Assembly: GCA_963931925.1 (NCBI GenBank)
Contig: OZ007569.1
Coordinates: forward strand, 19,264,482 to 19,328,481
Source of the DNA: Onchidella celtica
Lineage: Eukaryota; Mollusca; Gastropoda; Systellommatophora; Onchidiidae
Direction: 5' to 3'
DNA: 64,000 nucleotides
Shown: one piece after another, positions 44,199 through 56,260 of the stretch
Layout: every line of letters begins with the position of its first letter
How positions within the stretch are numbered: the stretch's first letter is position 1
Program-made: the position numbers and the translations under genes
The notes under the pieces: model-generated
What the model was told of the DNA's origin: nothing
Seen by the model: the letters and a program-made list of their open reading frames with translations, nothing else
Databases searched by the model: none

Positions 44199-45150
44199 TT
44201 CACGGATTTATTAGTATACAATTTGAAATACAATAACTGTCTATGTACTTACTATAAGCTTATTATAACCGACGTATCCCGAGACCTGAAATTATGCCAC
44301 TACAATAACAAGCACTATTTCCAAATGCAATTCAGAAACACACCTAACTGAACATTTTATAGCATACTCTCTCTAACTAATTCTATGTTCATAAAATGTA
44401 TAGCACTATTAAATAACAAAAGAGAATAGAACAGACAAGAATGAAGAAATTCAGAAGAAGGACCACAATGACATCAAAGACAACGAACCAGACTAGGACA
44501 AAGCTTCTAAAAAAACTATAATGGGGAAAAAAATGCAATCTAACTACGCCGATTACACTACCAGGTACGAACAAGAACAGAGCCTGAAAAAAAGAACGTA
44601 TCTACAGATAGGTACGAGAGGGGACAAGAGAATACGTCTTCCTGCAGAAACAGAGAAGATATCGACGCTACAACTAAACAATAACAAAGCCCTAAAGACT
44701 GTTCACCGTGATGAACGAAGTTCCAAGTTTACCACACCTTTTGAAAAGGATAAACTAAGTTCAAGACAGCAAACGAAAACAGCAAAAACAGAGAAAGAGA
44801 CAGATTAAAGGAACAGCCCACAATCCAGGGCACAAAAATTTTGAATTTTACTTAACTTTTACTTCCTGATTTTACTTTTCCCTTTACTCGGAGCTCTGGC
44901 TGCTTGACTCCTTCAGGCTGCACGCACACTCTCTCTGTGAAAATTCAATCACACATTAGTACATATTTATAGTAATACATGCATCAATACATATTCATAA
45001 ATATACATAAATTATACCATCATGAAATTTCCATTCATTCCACGAACAAGGACAACAGCACGAATTCCTAGCACAACAGAAAAACAACTAGATATGACGA
45101 ATACACAATGTCAAAATGACCACAGGTAACTAAACGGACGAGTGTCACAA
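44199..45150 (-). other. Leader between primer site and gag of the Gmr1-like element
   Basis: About 950 bases without a credible frame. Long leaders are common in this class and usually hold packaging signals, none of which can be recognised here. Confidence 0.5.
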
Positions 45151-45164
45151 CGGACGAGCCCCCA
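45151..45164 (-). promoter_or_regulatory. Primer binding site, tRNA-Pro type
   Basis: One base inside the 5' LTR, the minus strand reads TGGGGGCTCGTCCG. This equals the first 14 bases of the proline-tRNA primer site known from gammaretroviruses, so reverse transcription is probably primed by tRNA-Pro. Confidence 0.8.
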
Positions 45165-45165
45165 G

Positions 45166-46232
45166 TGTCACAAATCCCAGACTGGGAGATGTAATAATTA
45201 TAACAGGACAACAATCACGAACGAACACGTATAACACTTAACAGAACAACCCATCAGACTCACACATTTATTAAACATAAGATAAAGATAGAAATGCAAT
45301 GACATACATTATATTACTTAATTAAACTGCCGTCCACGGCCTTCTTCCCGTAAGCATACTTCCTCGGGTCCACAACCCGGTAACTACTTCTAAAGACACT
45401 TCGGCCTCAGCCTCTCCACTCAGGGTCTTAATGACACACTAGTATTCTTTCGCACCACAGTCTCTCAATAGCGCCTCCCTATGGCAATAACACCTTAGCC
45501 TCCTATAGTACCTCACGTGGCCATAGCACGTTAATAATTCAATTCACATGAGTATCTCACTCGCACAGTAATACATCCATGTCACAGTAGTACATCTTAA
45601 TAGCACATTACAATCGATATATACATCCCTGTCTGTGGCCAGACTGCCACGACTCATGTGCTGCGACTGTCCTACACGACAGCGTCCCTCCTGGCCTATG
45701 TGTAGCATTCGGCCCTATGCTGGCCTCTCCCCTGTGCTCACCGTAGGCGGCGCTTCGGCCCGACCCCGGCACCTACAAGAATAACATTACATTGGTATAA
45801 TACCATACCATTTCTATTCACTTCACCCCTCATTACAACTCATGAAGCGTACACACAATAGTCCACTTCCACTCGCCACACATCCTACGGTAACACACCT
45901 CCACCGTAGTACACAATACTCACTCTCGCTACAAATCCATGAACTTAACTTACATCATGGTCATAGACGAATATAATACATCAATCATAATAATTATCAA
46001 TCATCGTTCCACCTACCAGTCATCACTGGAAAACACATCCCAACATATCACTCTCAGTCACGTCTGTCCCCTGGGACCTTCTAACTTGCAGTGATAGTAG
46101 TACAGCGCTCTCGCCTCATGCAGACCCCCCCACTCACAACATGCACGCTTTTCATTACCCGTGGGCCGTGGGTTAAATTTACTCTCCCCCCTTCCCCCGT
46201 AACTATTGATCCCCGCTCACTCGCTCGTGACA
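45166..46232 (-). repeat. 5' LTR of the Gmr1-like element (1067 bp)
   Basis: This promoter-side LTR lacks the 49-bp inverted insert of its partner. Small open frames present in both LTRs (for example 46081-46278) are not considered genes. Confidence 0.93.
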
Positions 46233-46237
46233 TATTC
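46233..46237. repeat. Target-site duplication TATTC (right)
   Basis: It matches 38116-38120 exactly. Confidence 0.9.
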
Positions 46238-49200
46238 ATCCTCTTTGATAGTGATTTGGACTGCCTGTCTCGAAACAATCATTTTTCAAGCCTCCTATCG
46301 CTAAACCGAAACTCTTTGTAAACCGAAAACAAACCCGTGGTCCCGCCGATTTCAGTTTAACCATTGTCTACTGATATAATATAATAGAGTCCATTTGTTG
46401 TTTTGCTCAGGTGTTTAAAATGTTAATTTTTTTTCTTAGATGGAAGGGAAAAATTTTGCAAATGTATTGTGCATTATCAGCTGCGGATCTAACGGTGATT
46501 AAGTTTTGATTAAGGCATGAGAAATTTAATTTTGATTAAATAGTCTGTATGTTATGTCACAAAAATTATCATATAACCATTGACCTGTCAAGTCTTTGAT
46601 TTTGATTATAAGCAAGTCAATCTTTGGCTGCAAAATATCACACATGTTGTACAGTATTTTCTTTTTTTGTATTGGACAGTTTTCACATCTTCAGCAAAGT
46701 TTTATGTGTGTGGTAGCTTGTTTTGTACTTTTGGCGTTTCTTTCTTTCTCTCATTTCCCCTTTTTTCTTTCTTTTTTTATTATCAAGCAGTTAAACCCTT
46801 TGTTCTTGTCCTGTTCTATTAGTCATTACCTTTTAGTGAAAGGTTGGGCTACCAATACCACCGAGCCTTTGTTCTTGTTGTCGTTAGTTGGTTATTTTTT
46901 TCTTAGTTTCTTTCAGAATATTTTAGATAACACCGTTGTTTTTTTTTAGATAACACCAAAGGAACAACATAAATGTACATGTAATAATTATAATAAAAAA
47001 AAAACACCTGCTGAAAGAACAACAGCAAATAGAAGAAGAACAAAATGACACAAACAAAAAACACAAATAAAGGAAGAATGAAACGCGAATAAATTTTATA
47101 CCATCTGGATTTATGTTTTTCATTTTGTGGCTTGACATTGGGATTTCCTGAAATAATGGGCGGGCTTACCAAGATGGTGTCACTGCGCCCGTAAAGGACA
47201 CATAAAGTATAAAGCATAATTCCCCTCGCCATAGTCAGTTGTTCAAACCTCATTGAGTGCAACAATCAGCCTGTCCAATAGAAATAAAAGCTTGTAAATT
47301 TATGTTGTTTTTTTATAGAGATACATGTACCAATGTATTGCAGGAAGCGCTTGTATTTTCACTCAGACTGCAACTCAGTTTATAAGAGTTTTCAATTCAG
47401 GAGGTAATGCATTCAGCATGTTTTGTTTTCACAGACAGATTGGATGATGCAGGCAATTTTTGCTATTAAATTTTTGACTAGGCTACTTATTTATTTATAC
47501 ATAATGTTTGGGGGACAATTATGTTTCTTAACTTAAGAAATAATTCACTGTCCTACAAGAATGGCAGACACTTTGTTAGAGGAAGTGGCTAATTTGATTT
47601 TGCCGGGGGGGGGGGGGGGTGAAATTCTAATGATAATAATCATAGATCATGTAACCGACACTTCATGTAGGGGCGGCGGCGCCTTTGCAAAGGGCGATAA
47701 GGTACGAAAATGTGGCATCGATTACGTATTTTCTGAATTATTGCCCTTCTATAACTAAAGAAAAAGTTCGTAAGGGGGAATTCCTTTGACTTTTTTTTTT
47801 GCCCCAGTCGAGTTCCACTCAGTTTGTGCACGTACTATGAGACAGTCGAATGATTTTTAGATTCTGCTATTATTTCAACCATGACTATCATTGTCTCCTA
47901 TCCCAGATTCCAGTACCGGTTCTCCTATCCTCATTTCACTCGTGTGATACTGATAGTGATAGGGATAATTGGTAGGCCTAATGTGCAAACAACAATAAGA
48001 ACAACAAACACAACATACTTTTTGATAGTAACAACTATGGACATTCTGTTTCTACATATATGCAAGGAAGTAAATCATTCTAAAGTACGAAAGGGCAATG
48101 AAAGCCAGCAAATCACAAGCATAATAGGCCCACTTGTCCATGAAATTACATGTACATTGTATTTGTAATGCCATACACAACATAGCTTTACAGGCTCCGA
48201 AAGTATTGAACACTATACTTTTACTGGACATTGTTTTGTGCACCATTATTATTATTATAAAAGCGATGCTTTTCGTTTACACACACATTGTATTTTAACA
48301 TTGTATTTTGACTATCTCTACAGTAAGCGTCCAGTTCAATTCAATGGCAATTGACAGTTGGTCTAATTCATCCTACGGATATTTCCGCTAGTCTATTTCA
48401 GTTTGTGTCCCCTCACCCCTCCAACCCCCGCGCTTTCCACGATCTACATAATAATATCACAGGCCCTACTGATTCATTTACATACGATCTGATGGGTAGC
48501 AATATCATCAAGTGAGGAATGAGGTCACTAAAATAGGTCACTCCGTTCTTCCCGTTAAATGATGCATGGGCGCGCGGCACTGATCGATGTTAAATCAAAC
48601 ACAGCACTTGATTTAGGGTGGACAGATTCGTCCTCACGATACCCCCACCCCTCACTTTATGTCCATCCAAACTAGGCTATCATTCCAGGCTCACATTCAC
48701 GCTATGATAAATGAAAGGAATAATAATAAAAACCAATTTAAAAAAGAAAGAAAGAAGGCGCAAGTTGTGATTTTCCAGTAGTCCACTCAAATCAACCCTC
48801 TCTGAAAGGCCAGACTTTAAAATTTAAAATATTTTTTTTTAATTGGAATACATGCACATTTCAAAAAGTGTCGTTTTTCTTTTTTGTTTGTTTCACTTTC
48901 GAATATTCATCAATAAACCCCACAGATTTTGCGTAACTTTGACCAATTTAAATCACATTTGGACAAGGCAATCGGCAATTTTTCGTCCCATAAATACATG
49001 TAGTAAGAAGAGCTGAATCCGAAGAGAGCTCGAACTCATTATCGAACGTGATTTCATATTTTGTTTTCTTCATTAAAAGCAGAAAATGAAAAATTTGCCC
49101 ACCGGAGAAATAAACATGGATGGGGATGCTGCTCGCACTAAACAAATTGGTATTATAGATAGAGGGCCATTGAAAAATGTCATTATTGGCCCACTCCTTT

Positions 49201-50799
49201 GTCATTCAAGAATTTCATACATTGTTTAGTGGTCTTGTCCACAGCATCCGCTCCGCTCCGCAATTTTAAGAAAAATGACGTATGACAAGGTAAAACACCC
49301 TTTCGTCTTTGCCTCTGATGCTTGTCCACAGCATCCGTTCCGCTCCTCTCCTCACCGCTATCCCCGGAAAACGTCAAGCCTTGAAGTGTCGGGGCGGATG
49401 AAGAGGCTGAACAGTGTAAACGATTTTCTGTTTTCCTGATTCATCTGGTTAACTCGTCTTGTAATAAAGCATTCTAGAGATCGGCTCTGAATTCGCACAA
49501 ACTCGAAAGAATGTGTTTTAAAATTTATATATATGTGGAGTGTGGCGATAGAGTTTAGGGGTATGCACTATGATCTACTTGTATGTAGTTGAGCCACGTA
49601 GCCAATCTAAACATGTACTCATACATAGTAGTATTAGTACTATTAGTAGGCCTATGTATCGAACCACTTTGTGGCCAATTTCCGGAAACGTTATTGTGAC
49701 CTCGTCGCCAACAAAATGTTTTATATAGTCAGGTAGCTAACCATAATCTTAATTACTACTTAGCCCTAAATCTAATTCTAACCCTAAAACTTTTTATACA
49801 TTATATGGACATGAAATAATTTGGCTACATGTACAAGGTGACAACAGTTTCTCTGTAAAGTCCTTGTTGCGCTGTTATTTCTCGGTAATTTTCGTATGAA
49901 ATATAAGCCTACTTTTTGACAGAAAGGAAGTCAGGCTGTGGGCAGGAGAATTTCATGGAACTGGAGTAACTATTGCCGGATTTCGTATGACTAGCGCGAT
50001 TGTACAATAACTTACAGAACTTTACATGTAATTTAAATGAAATACTCGTTTATTTCTGTTCATAAGGCTATTGGTGCAGGGAGTTAAGTCTGGTTTGTCT
50101 CACTGCAGGAGGTCTCACTTTCCGCTTTGATGACTTAAGATAATTTTGATGCTCCTTAATTAGTAAGACAGACTTGTTTCGGTCTTGCTAGTGTGGTTTG
50201 TCCTATTTAACTTCATTAGCCACATCTCACACTAAATGAAAGACAACAGACTTAACTCAAGAGTGCCCCACAGCCTTAGGGTCACAGAAGTGAGCCTAAA
50301 TAGGCCTACTGTTGAAACAGAGCAGTTTCCCATTTATGTAGCAACTAAGATGTGTATTGAATTCAAGGCAGGTCAAGTACGTGCTTCAGTGTTTGCCTAA
50401 TTATACATGTCAGACAAGTACATCATTTGATGAGCTGATGCTTTCAGCAAACACAGTAATGATATTTACTGATTATCCTGAGCGTAAAGAGTATTTTTAC
50501 ACGTCTAGCACTTAGCAGTTTCGAGAGCACATGCGTGTGTTTGTCTGCTCTTAACAACAACAAAAAAAAAGGGGGGGGGGAGGAAAAAGAGGTGTTGGGG
50601 GAAGAAAGAGGGTGTTGGAGGGAGCGATGTGGGCTAAGAGGTATGTCAATATTGAGAAGTCGTGCCCATTTTATGTGACCTCTGGCCGCCCTTTCGCTGT
50701 CAGTGTGTCAGCAGTTCATTTACTCCAGCAGTCTTTGAATTACATTGTATACATAATTTAATGTTTATGCTCAATTAAAAAATACATAGGGACAAAAAC

Positions 50800-51120
50800 A
50801 TTGATTTTGAAACATTGAGTTCTTAAAAAAAGAAAATGAATACATTTAGTTTGTGCTTCATACTGGTTTATACTGGGAGGAGGTCGAAACTAACAGAAGT
50901 GTAGCCTATATATATATGTATATGTTCGTGCTCAGTTTAAACAAAAATACATGGATTACGTGAGCGATGCACATCCATACATGACAATGGTTAAATGACA
51001 AAAAAAAAAAAAAAAACACTGGTTGTGAAACATCCAGCTCTCTTTAACAACTAATTAATGCACGTAGTTTGTGTTTCCTCCTGGTTTATACTGAGGCATA
51101 ATGAGAGGAGGTCAAAATGT
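50800..51120. repeat. Diverged direct duplication
   Basis: A GAAACAT - TAGTTTGTG - CTGGTTTATACTG - GAGGAGGTC series occurs at about 50808-50888 and again at about 51026-51116. Similarity is partial, with indels. Confidence 0.5.
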
Positions 51121-52194
51121 AAGGGTAGACTATTCAATCCGCACTTGTCTGATTGTTTACTTAAAAAATTACTTCCTTTTTTCCCCCACAGGATTTATTC
51201 ATCACAGCTTGTTTTCATTAGTGGGCTGCAGTTTTTTCACTTATTTGAAAGCTAAAGTTTGCTCTTTGCCCCCACACCCACACCACCCCTCCCCTCGCCA
51301 CGTTTACCATCATCACCCCATCCCTTTAGATTTCTGTGCATCCAAATGTTGAAATAACCAGAAACTTTCCACTTCATCGATGGCGGATGCCCTCAGAATC
51401 TGACGTGAAATTTTGACCAGGTGGCCTACATAAAGTTGAAGCAGACGGCATGCTTGAAAACAGCGTACACTCCGTTTTTCAAATTTTAATGTTATTGTTG
51501 TTTATTCGCGGGTTCATGTTATGTAATCAGATTTTGTCGATTTTTATACCCACGTGAAGCAACAATAATTGCAAAGAATTTATGATATTATTTTTAATTT
51601 TATAATAATATTTATGAATGATATTTGGTTGAACCTATGAAAGCACAGCACGGGAAAATATAGAAATATAAGATGTCTTGAGGAATTATTATAGCCCAAT
51701 CTAACTAACGAGACACGCAATTCAATAATTGACACTTGAAGAGAACAGTATGAAAGTGAAACGGAGGAAAGTGAACTTTAAAAAAAAAATAATGATTGAA
51801 GAAGAAAAAAGATAATATACATGTATCAGTGTACACACATAGACATCCCTCCCCGAACATCTCAGACACAAACAGAGAGGTAGGGTGTAGAATACAGACA
51901 CAAAGCAAACATTTACGGTGTACCAGATCTCAGATAAAACAGGGTGGAAAAAAGCCGAGGAGACTGGCAAGCTTCAGCAGGACCATGGATAGGCCAAACT
52001 TTCAGCCATTTTCATGCCCAGTCATTCAAATTCAAATGGGGAAACAAGTTGAAAACATTAGTTGAAGCTCCACCAAGCAATCGGTAGACTTGCATCCCAT
52101 GTTTGGGCATTGTCGGCGGTTGCATGTTCATGAGTTGGCTTAACTGTCAACCATTTCTGTACATGTTTACAGTAAGTACGGAAAAAAAGTCGGA

Positions 52195-52435
52195 CAAAGT
52201 AAAGTTGGAAACGGTTTTCTGCGGCTCTGTCACAGGTAACCATTAGGCACGCATCCTGCGTTTTTTAGAGTGCATCATCAGTATGTTCTTGACTGGGCCT
52301 AACTTGATCACACTTATTTCAATATTCAGATGTCTACAGTAAATCGGATAAAAGGCGGGCGGGGGGGGGGGGTCTGGAAACCTTAGATGTGGCTCCATCA
52401 CAGGCACCCATTAAGCTCCCATCCTGTGTTTTACC
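52195..52435. repeat. Diverged direct duplication
   Basis: Blocks of the form TGGAAAC - TCACAGG-ACCCATTA - CATCCTG-GTTTT occur at about 52203-52265 and 52374-52432. Confidence 0.5.
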
Positions 52436-52528
52436 ATTGCTGTCAGCCACATTCTGCGCATAACTGAAGTCGGCCTTAGTTGTTGTTTTGGGATGTGCCT
52501 GGTGGAGCGGTAGTTTGGTCATCTAGAC

Positions 52529-52902
52529 CAGCGGTCCCCCAACTTGGATTCCGCGGAACCACAGGATTCCACAAGGTTTGCTTTTGGCCACTGTTTTTCA
52601 AGATGGGAGTTGGGACACATCCCCCGCCGATGGGGCATAGGGATAAAACTGCACGAATATACTGACTTTGTCCGATCATAGAGGGGCGCACTTTATTTTT
52701 TTTCGTTGAAAAATTGAGATGGTGCCTGGGACTAAAGGTTCCACAAAATTGCTATGCCAAACTACAGTGATACATTTCAAAGACTCCCAGAAACGGGGAG
52801 TTGCCTGGTACTGCTCTATAGGATGCGTTTTGTTATCGAGTTCCACGAAATGGCGATCATGTTAAAAAGGGTTGTATGGCTCCAAAATTCTGGGAAACGC
52901 TG
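52529..52902. mobile_element. hAT-type MITE (374 bp)
   Basis: The left end starts CAGCGGTCCCCCAAC; the right end read on the minus strand starts CAGCGTTTCCCAGA. Both resemble hAT/Charlie-type termini. The flanking octamers ATCTAGAC (52521-52528) and ATTTAGAT (52903-52910) agree at six of eight positions, the 8-bp target duplication expected for hAT. No coding frame is present, so movement needed a transposase supplied elsewhere. Confidence 0.78.
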
Positions 52903-52910
52903 ATTTAGAT

Positions 52911-55592
52911 ATATATGCCATGTTTTTGGTTGCCTGACAGTTTTTTAAATGGAGGGAGGGGGGGGGGGGGAGAAAAAGCAAGATAAGTAAAGCTATGTAT
53001 GAATGCCGGAACTTTCCATCATATTGGTGAGGTAGCGCTAACCATTTAGTGACACTGACATTCTGAACATTGCATTACTGTGCTGGGAAGAGTTAAGACT
53101 CACGTGACAACATGTGATGAGGATATATATATATACATCGGATATGAGACTTTCTAATTCTACCGGTACAATGCACATGTATGTAGTTTTCAGTGGAACA
53201 GTGCTCTCATTGAGAAATACATACATGCAGTAGTAGACATGACAGACAGGAGGAAGAGGAAGGGAGATAGCAAAATCGTATTTCCTCAAAGATGTCTGCT
53301 CTTTCTTGTACCGGAACATTTTGAGCAATTGTTCAAAATAATGATGGGTCACCCGGCCTGGTAAATGTCCATTCAGTAAGAAATGAAGAAGGAGAAGGGA
53401 AACAATTTAACAGGCCAGTAAACTGATAAGATGGGGATAGGATAAGATTAGCACACAGAGCCCTATAGATAGACTATAGCTCTATAGAATTCCGTGGATT
53501 AGCATCACAGTATTAATTATTATCCCATGAAAGACATCCACATTGATTACTTGAATGGTTTTCAAAAATCATGCATCTTGCACATTAACTATAGTATTAT
53601 TACATGAGCATGACATAACTCCTTAACAGACATAACACAGTCATCAAGTAGCAGGGCATGGAGCCTTGAATAACATTATTGTATGGTACAGATCTTAACT
53701 TATATCCCCAAATGCATACATCGTTATTACTAGTCATCCATAGCCCAATACAGGAGGCTATAATAATCACTGTCAGTCAGTTTCTGAGAAGTCTGTCTGT
53801 TATCCTGTTAACTCCTTTTATTATTTTGCTGTCACTTAGTGATTTGTCAATTACGTACATGATCTCACTTTCTTTGGTTTCTTCCGCGCTCGTTCTTTCT
53901 CACTTTCCCCCTATGTTCTGTTACCCTTCTTACCGTCATTCCCATTTTATTCCGTCTTTCTTTTCCTCGTATTATCCCCTCACTCTCATTCCCAGTTAAT
54001 CCGCTTCTCTTTCTCTCTTTTCCTGGCGGGTACTTGGTGGGGTTTCTGGTAGGGTCTGTTTCTATCCTATTGTTATGTTACATTCTGTCTATCGCCTTGC
54101 TTTTTCCTAGTACAGTGTGACAACTATCCAATGTGCTTTCTCTAAAACTTAAACTCAGAACTCTCTATTCCTCATTTCGTCCTCTCTCTCTCTCCCCTCA
54201 TTCTTTTTTCCCAGCTGCAGCTGCCGCTGTTGTTGTTGTTATTGCTGTAGTTGTTGTTGTTGTTGAGGGAGAGGGTCTACGTCTCTTATCAACAGATCCA
54301 TCAGTATACAAATTCATAACACCAACGTATTCCAGCAAAGCCAAAGGCTGTCTTGTATGAAACCTCACACAAAGAAATCACCCAGTACATGTAGTCAAGT
54401 TGCTCTCTGTTGCCTAATTTTCATCCATCGCCTGTCTTTCATATCTTCCATTATCTCTACAGGCGCACGAGAGTAGATAAGATTACAGTGGGTTGTATCT
54501 CTGACGGCGGTGGCAGCACCAACATAGCGTCATCCTAATACGTATAGGTCTCATTGACGGTGGTAGGCATACTGTTGATATGAAATCTCTGTACTCATCC
54601 TCAGTGAGTTTCTGTTAGTGTCAGTAACAAAATACCCGATGGGGGCTTAACACTAACACAGTCGTCAAATCCAGACAGTACCTAATCGTTTCAGCTGTGT
54701 ACTCTAAAGTAAGTATACATTTTTATTATACATTGGTTGTGCACCCTCCCGGCAAAGTGCCATGGCTAACTCAACCCCTGCCCCCTATTTTTTCAAGTAA
54801 AGTCAGTGAAGCTTATCTTGGGGGCAGGAACAGTGGAGGAGGGGGGGGGGGAGGATGAGGAGTGCAGGGGAACTCTAGTCCCATGTAATGTTGAACAGCG
54901 ATGAGAGATTCGTTTGAAAAAAAAAAGGGCTGTTCCCACGGAGCCTGTTTTTTTCTGCGCTTTTTTTTTTCTTCGAAAAGTTATTCCAAAAATACGCTAA
55001 CTACATGGGAATACCTACACTAAATATAGAAGGAGCGATCGTTTAAAAAACACGCGCGTGTTCATTGCATGAAAAAGACGCGCAGAAAAAGCCGTGCGAA
55101 CTTCTTGTATGGGAACAGGCTTTTTCTTTTTTTTGGCACTGTAGAATTGCGTTGCAAGTCCACAGACATCACATGCTATTGCAGGCATTTTTATTTATCA
55201 TACTCAGCACTGTAGACTAGAAATATAACACTATCATCACTCAAGCCGCTCTCTCATTTTCCGGAATAATTTCTTCTCTCTCTCAATCCCCCAACCCCTC
55301 CCCATACAACACATACACACGCCCCCACCTTCCACCTCCTCTCAGTCTCTCTCATTACTCTCTCATCTCATCCACCTACCGCCTCCCATCCCACCCCACC
55401 CAGTACGTGCATTCCAATGTTCAAGCACACATAGGAGCACGTGAACCATGTCTGTCCAGGCTGAGGCAACATTCCGAACTCCGTATGTTTCACGCGGAGT
55501 ATCCTCCCTGGTTCCTGCCCAGTGGCGTAGCGTGGGTCGCCAGAGCCTGGGAGACGTTCGGTCAATTCATTCACTTCTTTTCCTTTGTTTAC
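52911..55592. other. No gene recognised
   Basis: A GTT/TGT-rich microsatellite (about 54224-54265), G runs at 52956-52970 and 54840-54852, and pyrimidine-rich tracts. Short frames here are low complexity. Confidence 0.4.
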
Positions 55593-55676
55593 AGGGATGG
55601 TAGGGAATCTGACCAGCTTGGATCCATCCTTTCCACCCCTGACATAACAGTCAACTGCAATGCAACCAGCAGGCAT
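55593..55676 (-). CDS. Orphan THAP first exon
   Basis: From the ATG at 55676 the minus strand encodes 28 residues: MPAGCIAVDC (the first THAP cysteine pair, C-x4-C), a Gly/Lys loop, and VRFPTIP, followed at once by GTAAAC, a plausible donor. This is how first exons of THAP genes often look. Just upstream (near 55740) the minus strand has AAGATGGCGG, a YY1-like promoter element. I could not find the second half of the domain (conserved Trp, C-x2-H) downstream within the window. It may lie far away, or this may be a relic. Confidence 0.6.
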
Positions 55677-56160
55677 TTTAATTATTTTTAACCACTTAGA
55701 CATATCTCGAAGTTACACTCGTCAGCTGATCCACCCGCCATCTTAGGTGTTGGAAGTACAAAACAAAAACACTCTGTGACGTCTTTTGCAATGGGCCTAT
55801 TGCACCCTCCCGGTCATAATGGACCATTAGCACTCTCCCTTCAATCAGTCCAGTATCGAACCCCTTAATCGCCTAAGCAGGTGTACACCATTAAAAAAAA
55901 CAAAAAAACTAACGTAATTAAAGTAAAATGCTGGAAAAGCCGTGACACAGAATGCCGACAGGAATCAGCTCGTCATAATTATTCCTCCCGTCGTCTCGCG
56001 CACGTATCATCGATGTTAACAATGCAGCAATTCACACCACAACCATTCATAATTAAACGAAAAAGAGTAGTCTCACCGTATAATTCATACCCTCTCAATT
56101 GGTGGACATGTGGTGGGAGAAGGAGTGGGTCGCCCCAGTATTCTGTGTCTCGGTTAAAAA
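55677..56160. other. Upstream region of the THAP-like exon; no other gene
   Basis: It contains a CpG-bearing stretch with CCGCCATCTTAG near 55737-55748, consistent with a housekeeping-type promoter on the minus strand. Confidence 0.35.
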
Positions 56161-56260
56161 TAATAATAATAATAATAATAATAATGGATGCCATTTATAT
56201 AGCGCATATCCATTTAAAATGCTCTATGCTCTTTACAGAAGCAACATGTCAACCACAGAG
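56161..56260 (-). mobile_element. 3' end of a LINE/SINE-like element with ATT tail
   Basis: On the minus strand GCGCTATATAAATGGCAT is followed by ATT repeats (plus-strand AAT repeats at about 56160-56184). The end closely resembles that of the LINE at 37960. Only about 80-100 bases are recognisable. Confidence 0.6.

Larger units (their letters stand above)
38121..46232 (-). mobile_element. Gmr1-like LTR retrotransposon (gag-PR-IN-RT-RH order)
   Basis: An 8112-bp insertion with two LTRs, TG...CA ends and a perfect 5-bp target duplication TATTC (38116-38120 and 46233-46237). Transcription runs right to left. Coding order on the minus strand is gag (43023-44198), protease (42150-42968), integrase then reverse transcriptase (39665-42313) and RNase H (39574-39918). 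Sequence motifs are Ty3/gypsy-like, yet integrase precedes RT as in Ty1/copia. That combination is the hallmark of the Gmr1 group, first described in deuterostomes. The LTRs are almost identical, so the insertion is very young, but the coding frame has three breaks. Confidence 0.93.
35970..46373. mobile_element. Pogo/Tigger-like DNA transposon, split by nested insertions
   Basis: The left end begins CAGTGGAGAACAGTTAAACC at 35970. The right end, read on the minus strand from 46373, begins CAGTAGACAATGGTTAAACT. About 21 of the first 28 positions agree. The motif CGCTAAACCGAA recurs just inside each end. TA precedes the left end; TA on the right is one base off. Almost all of the 10.4 kb between is younger inserted material. 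No transposase remains, so it was probably a short non-autonomous copy before the insertions. Confidence 0.6.
46374..52528. other. No gene recognised; AT-rich intergenic sequence
   Basis: There are T/A runs, a G run near 47605-47618 and scattered short frames without motifs. Repeated CTTGTCCACAGCATCCG blocks occur at about 49235 and 49322. A diverged duplication lies at 50790-51130. Confidence 0.4.
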
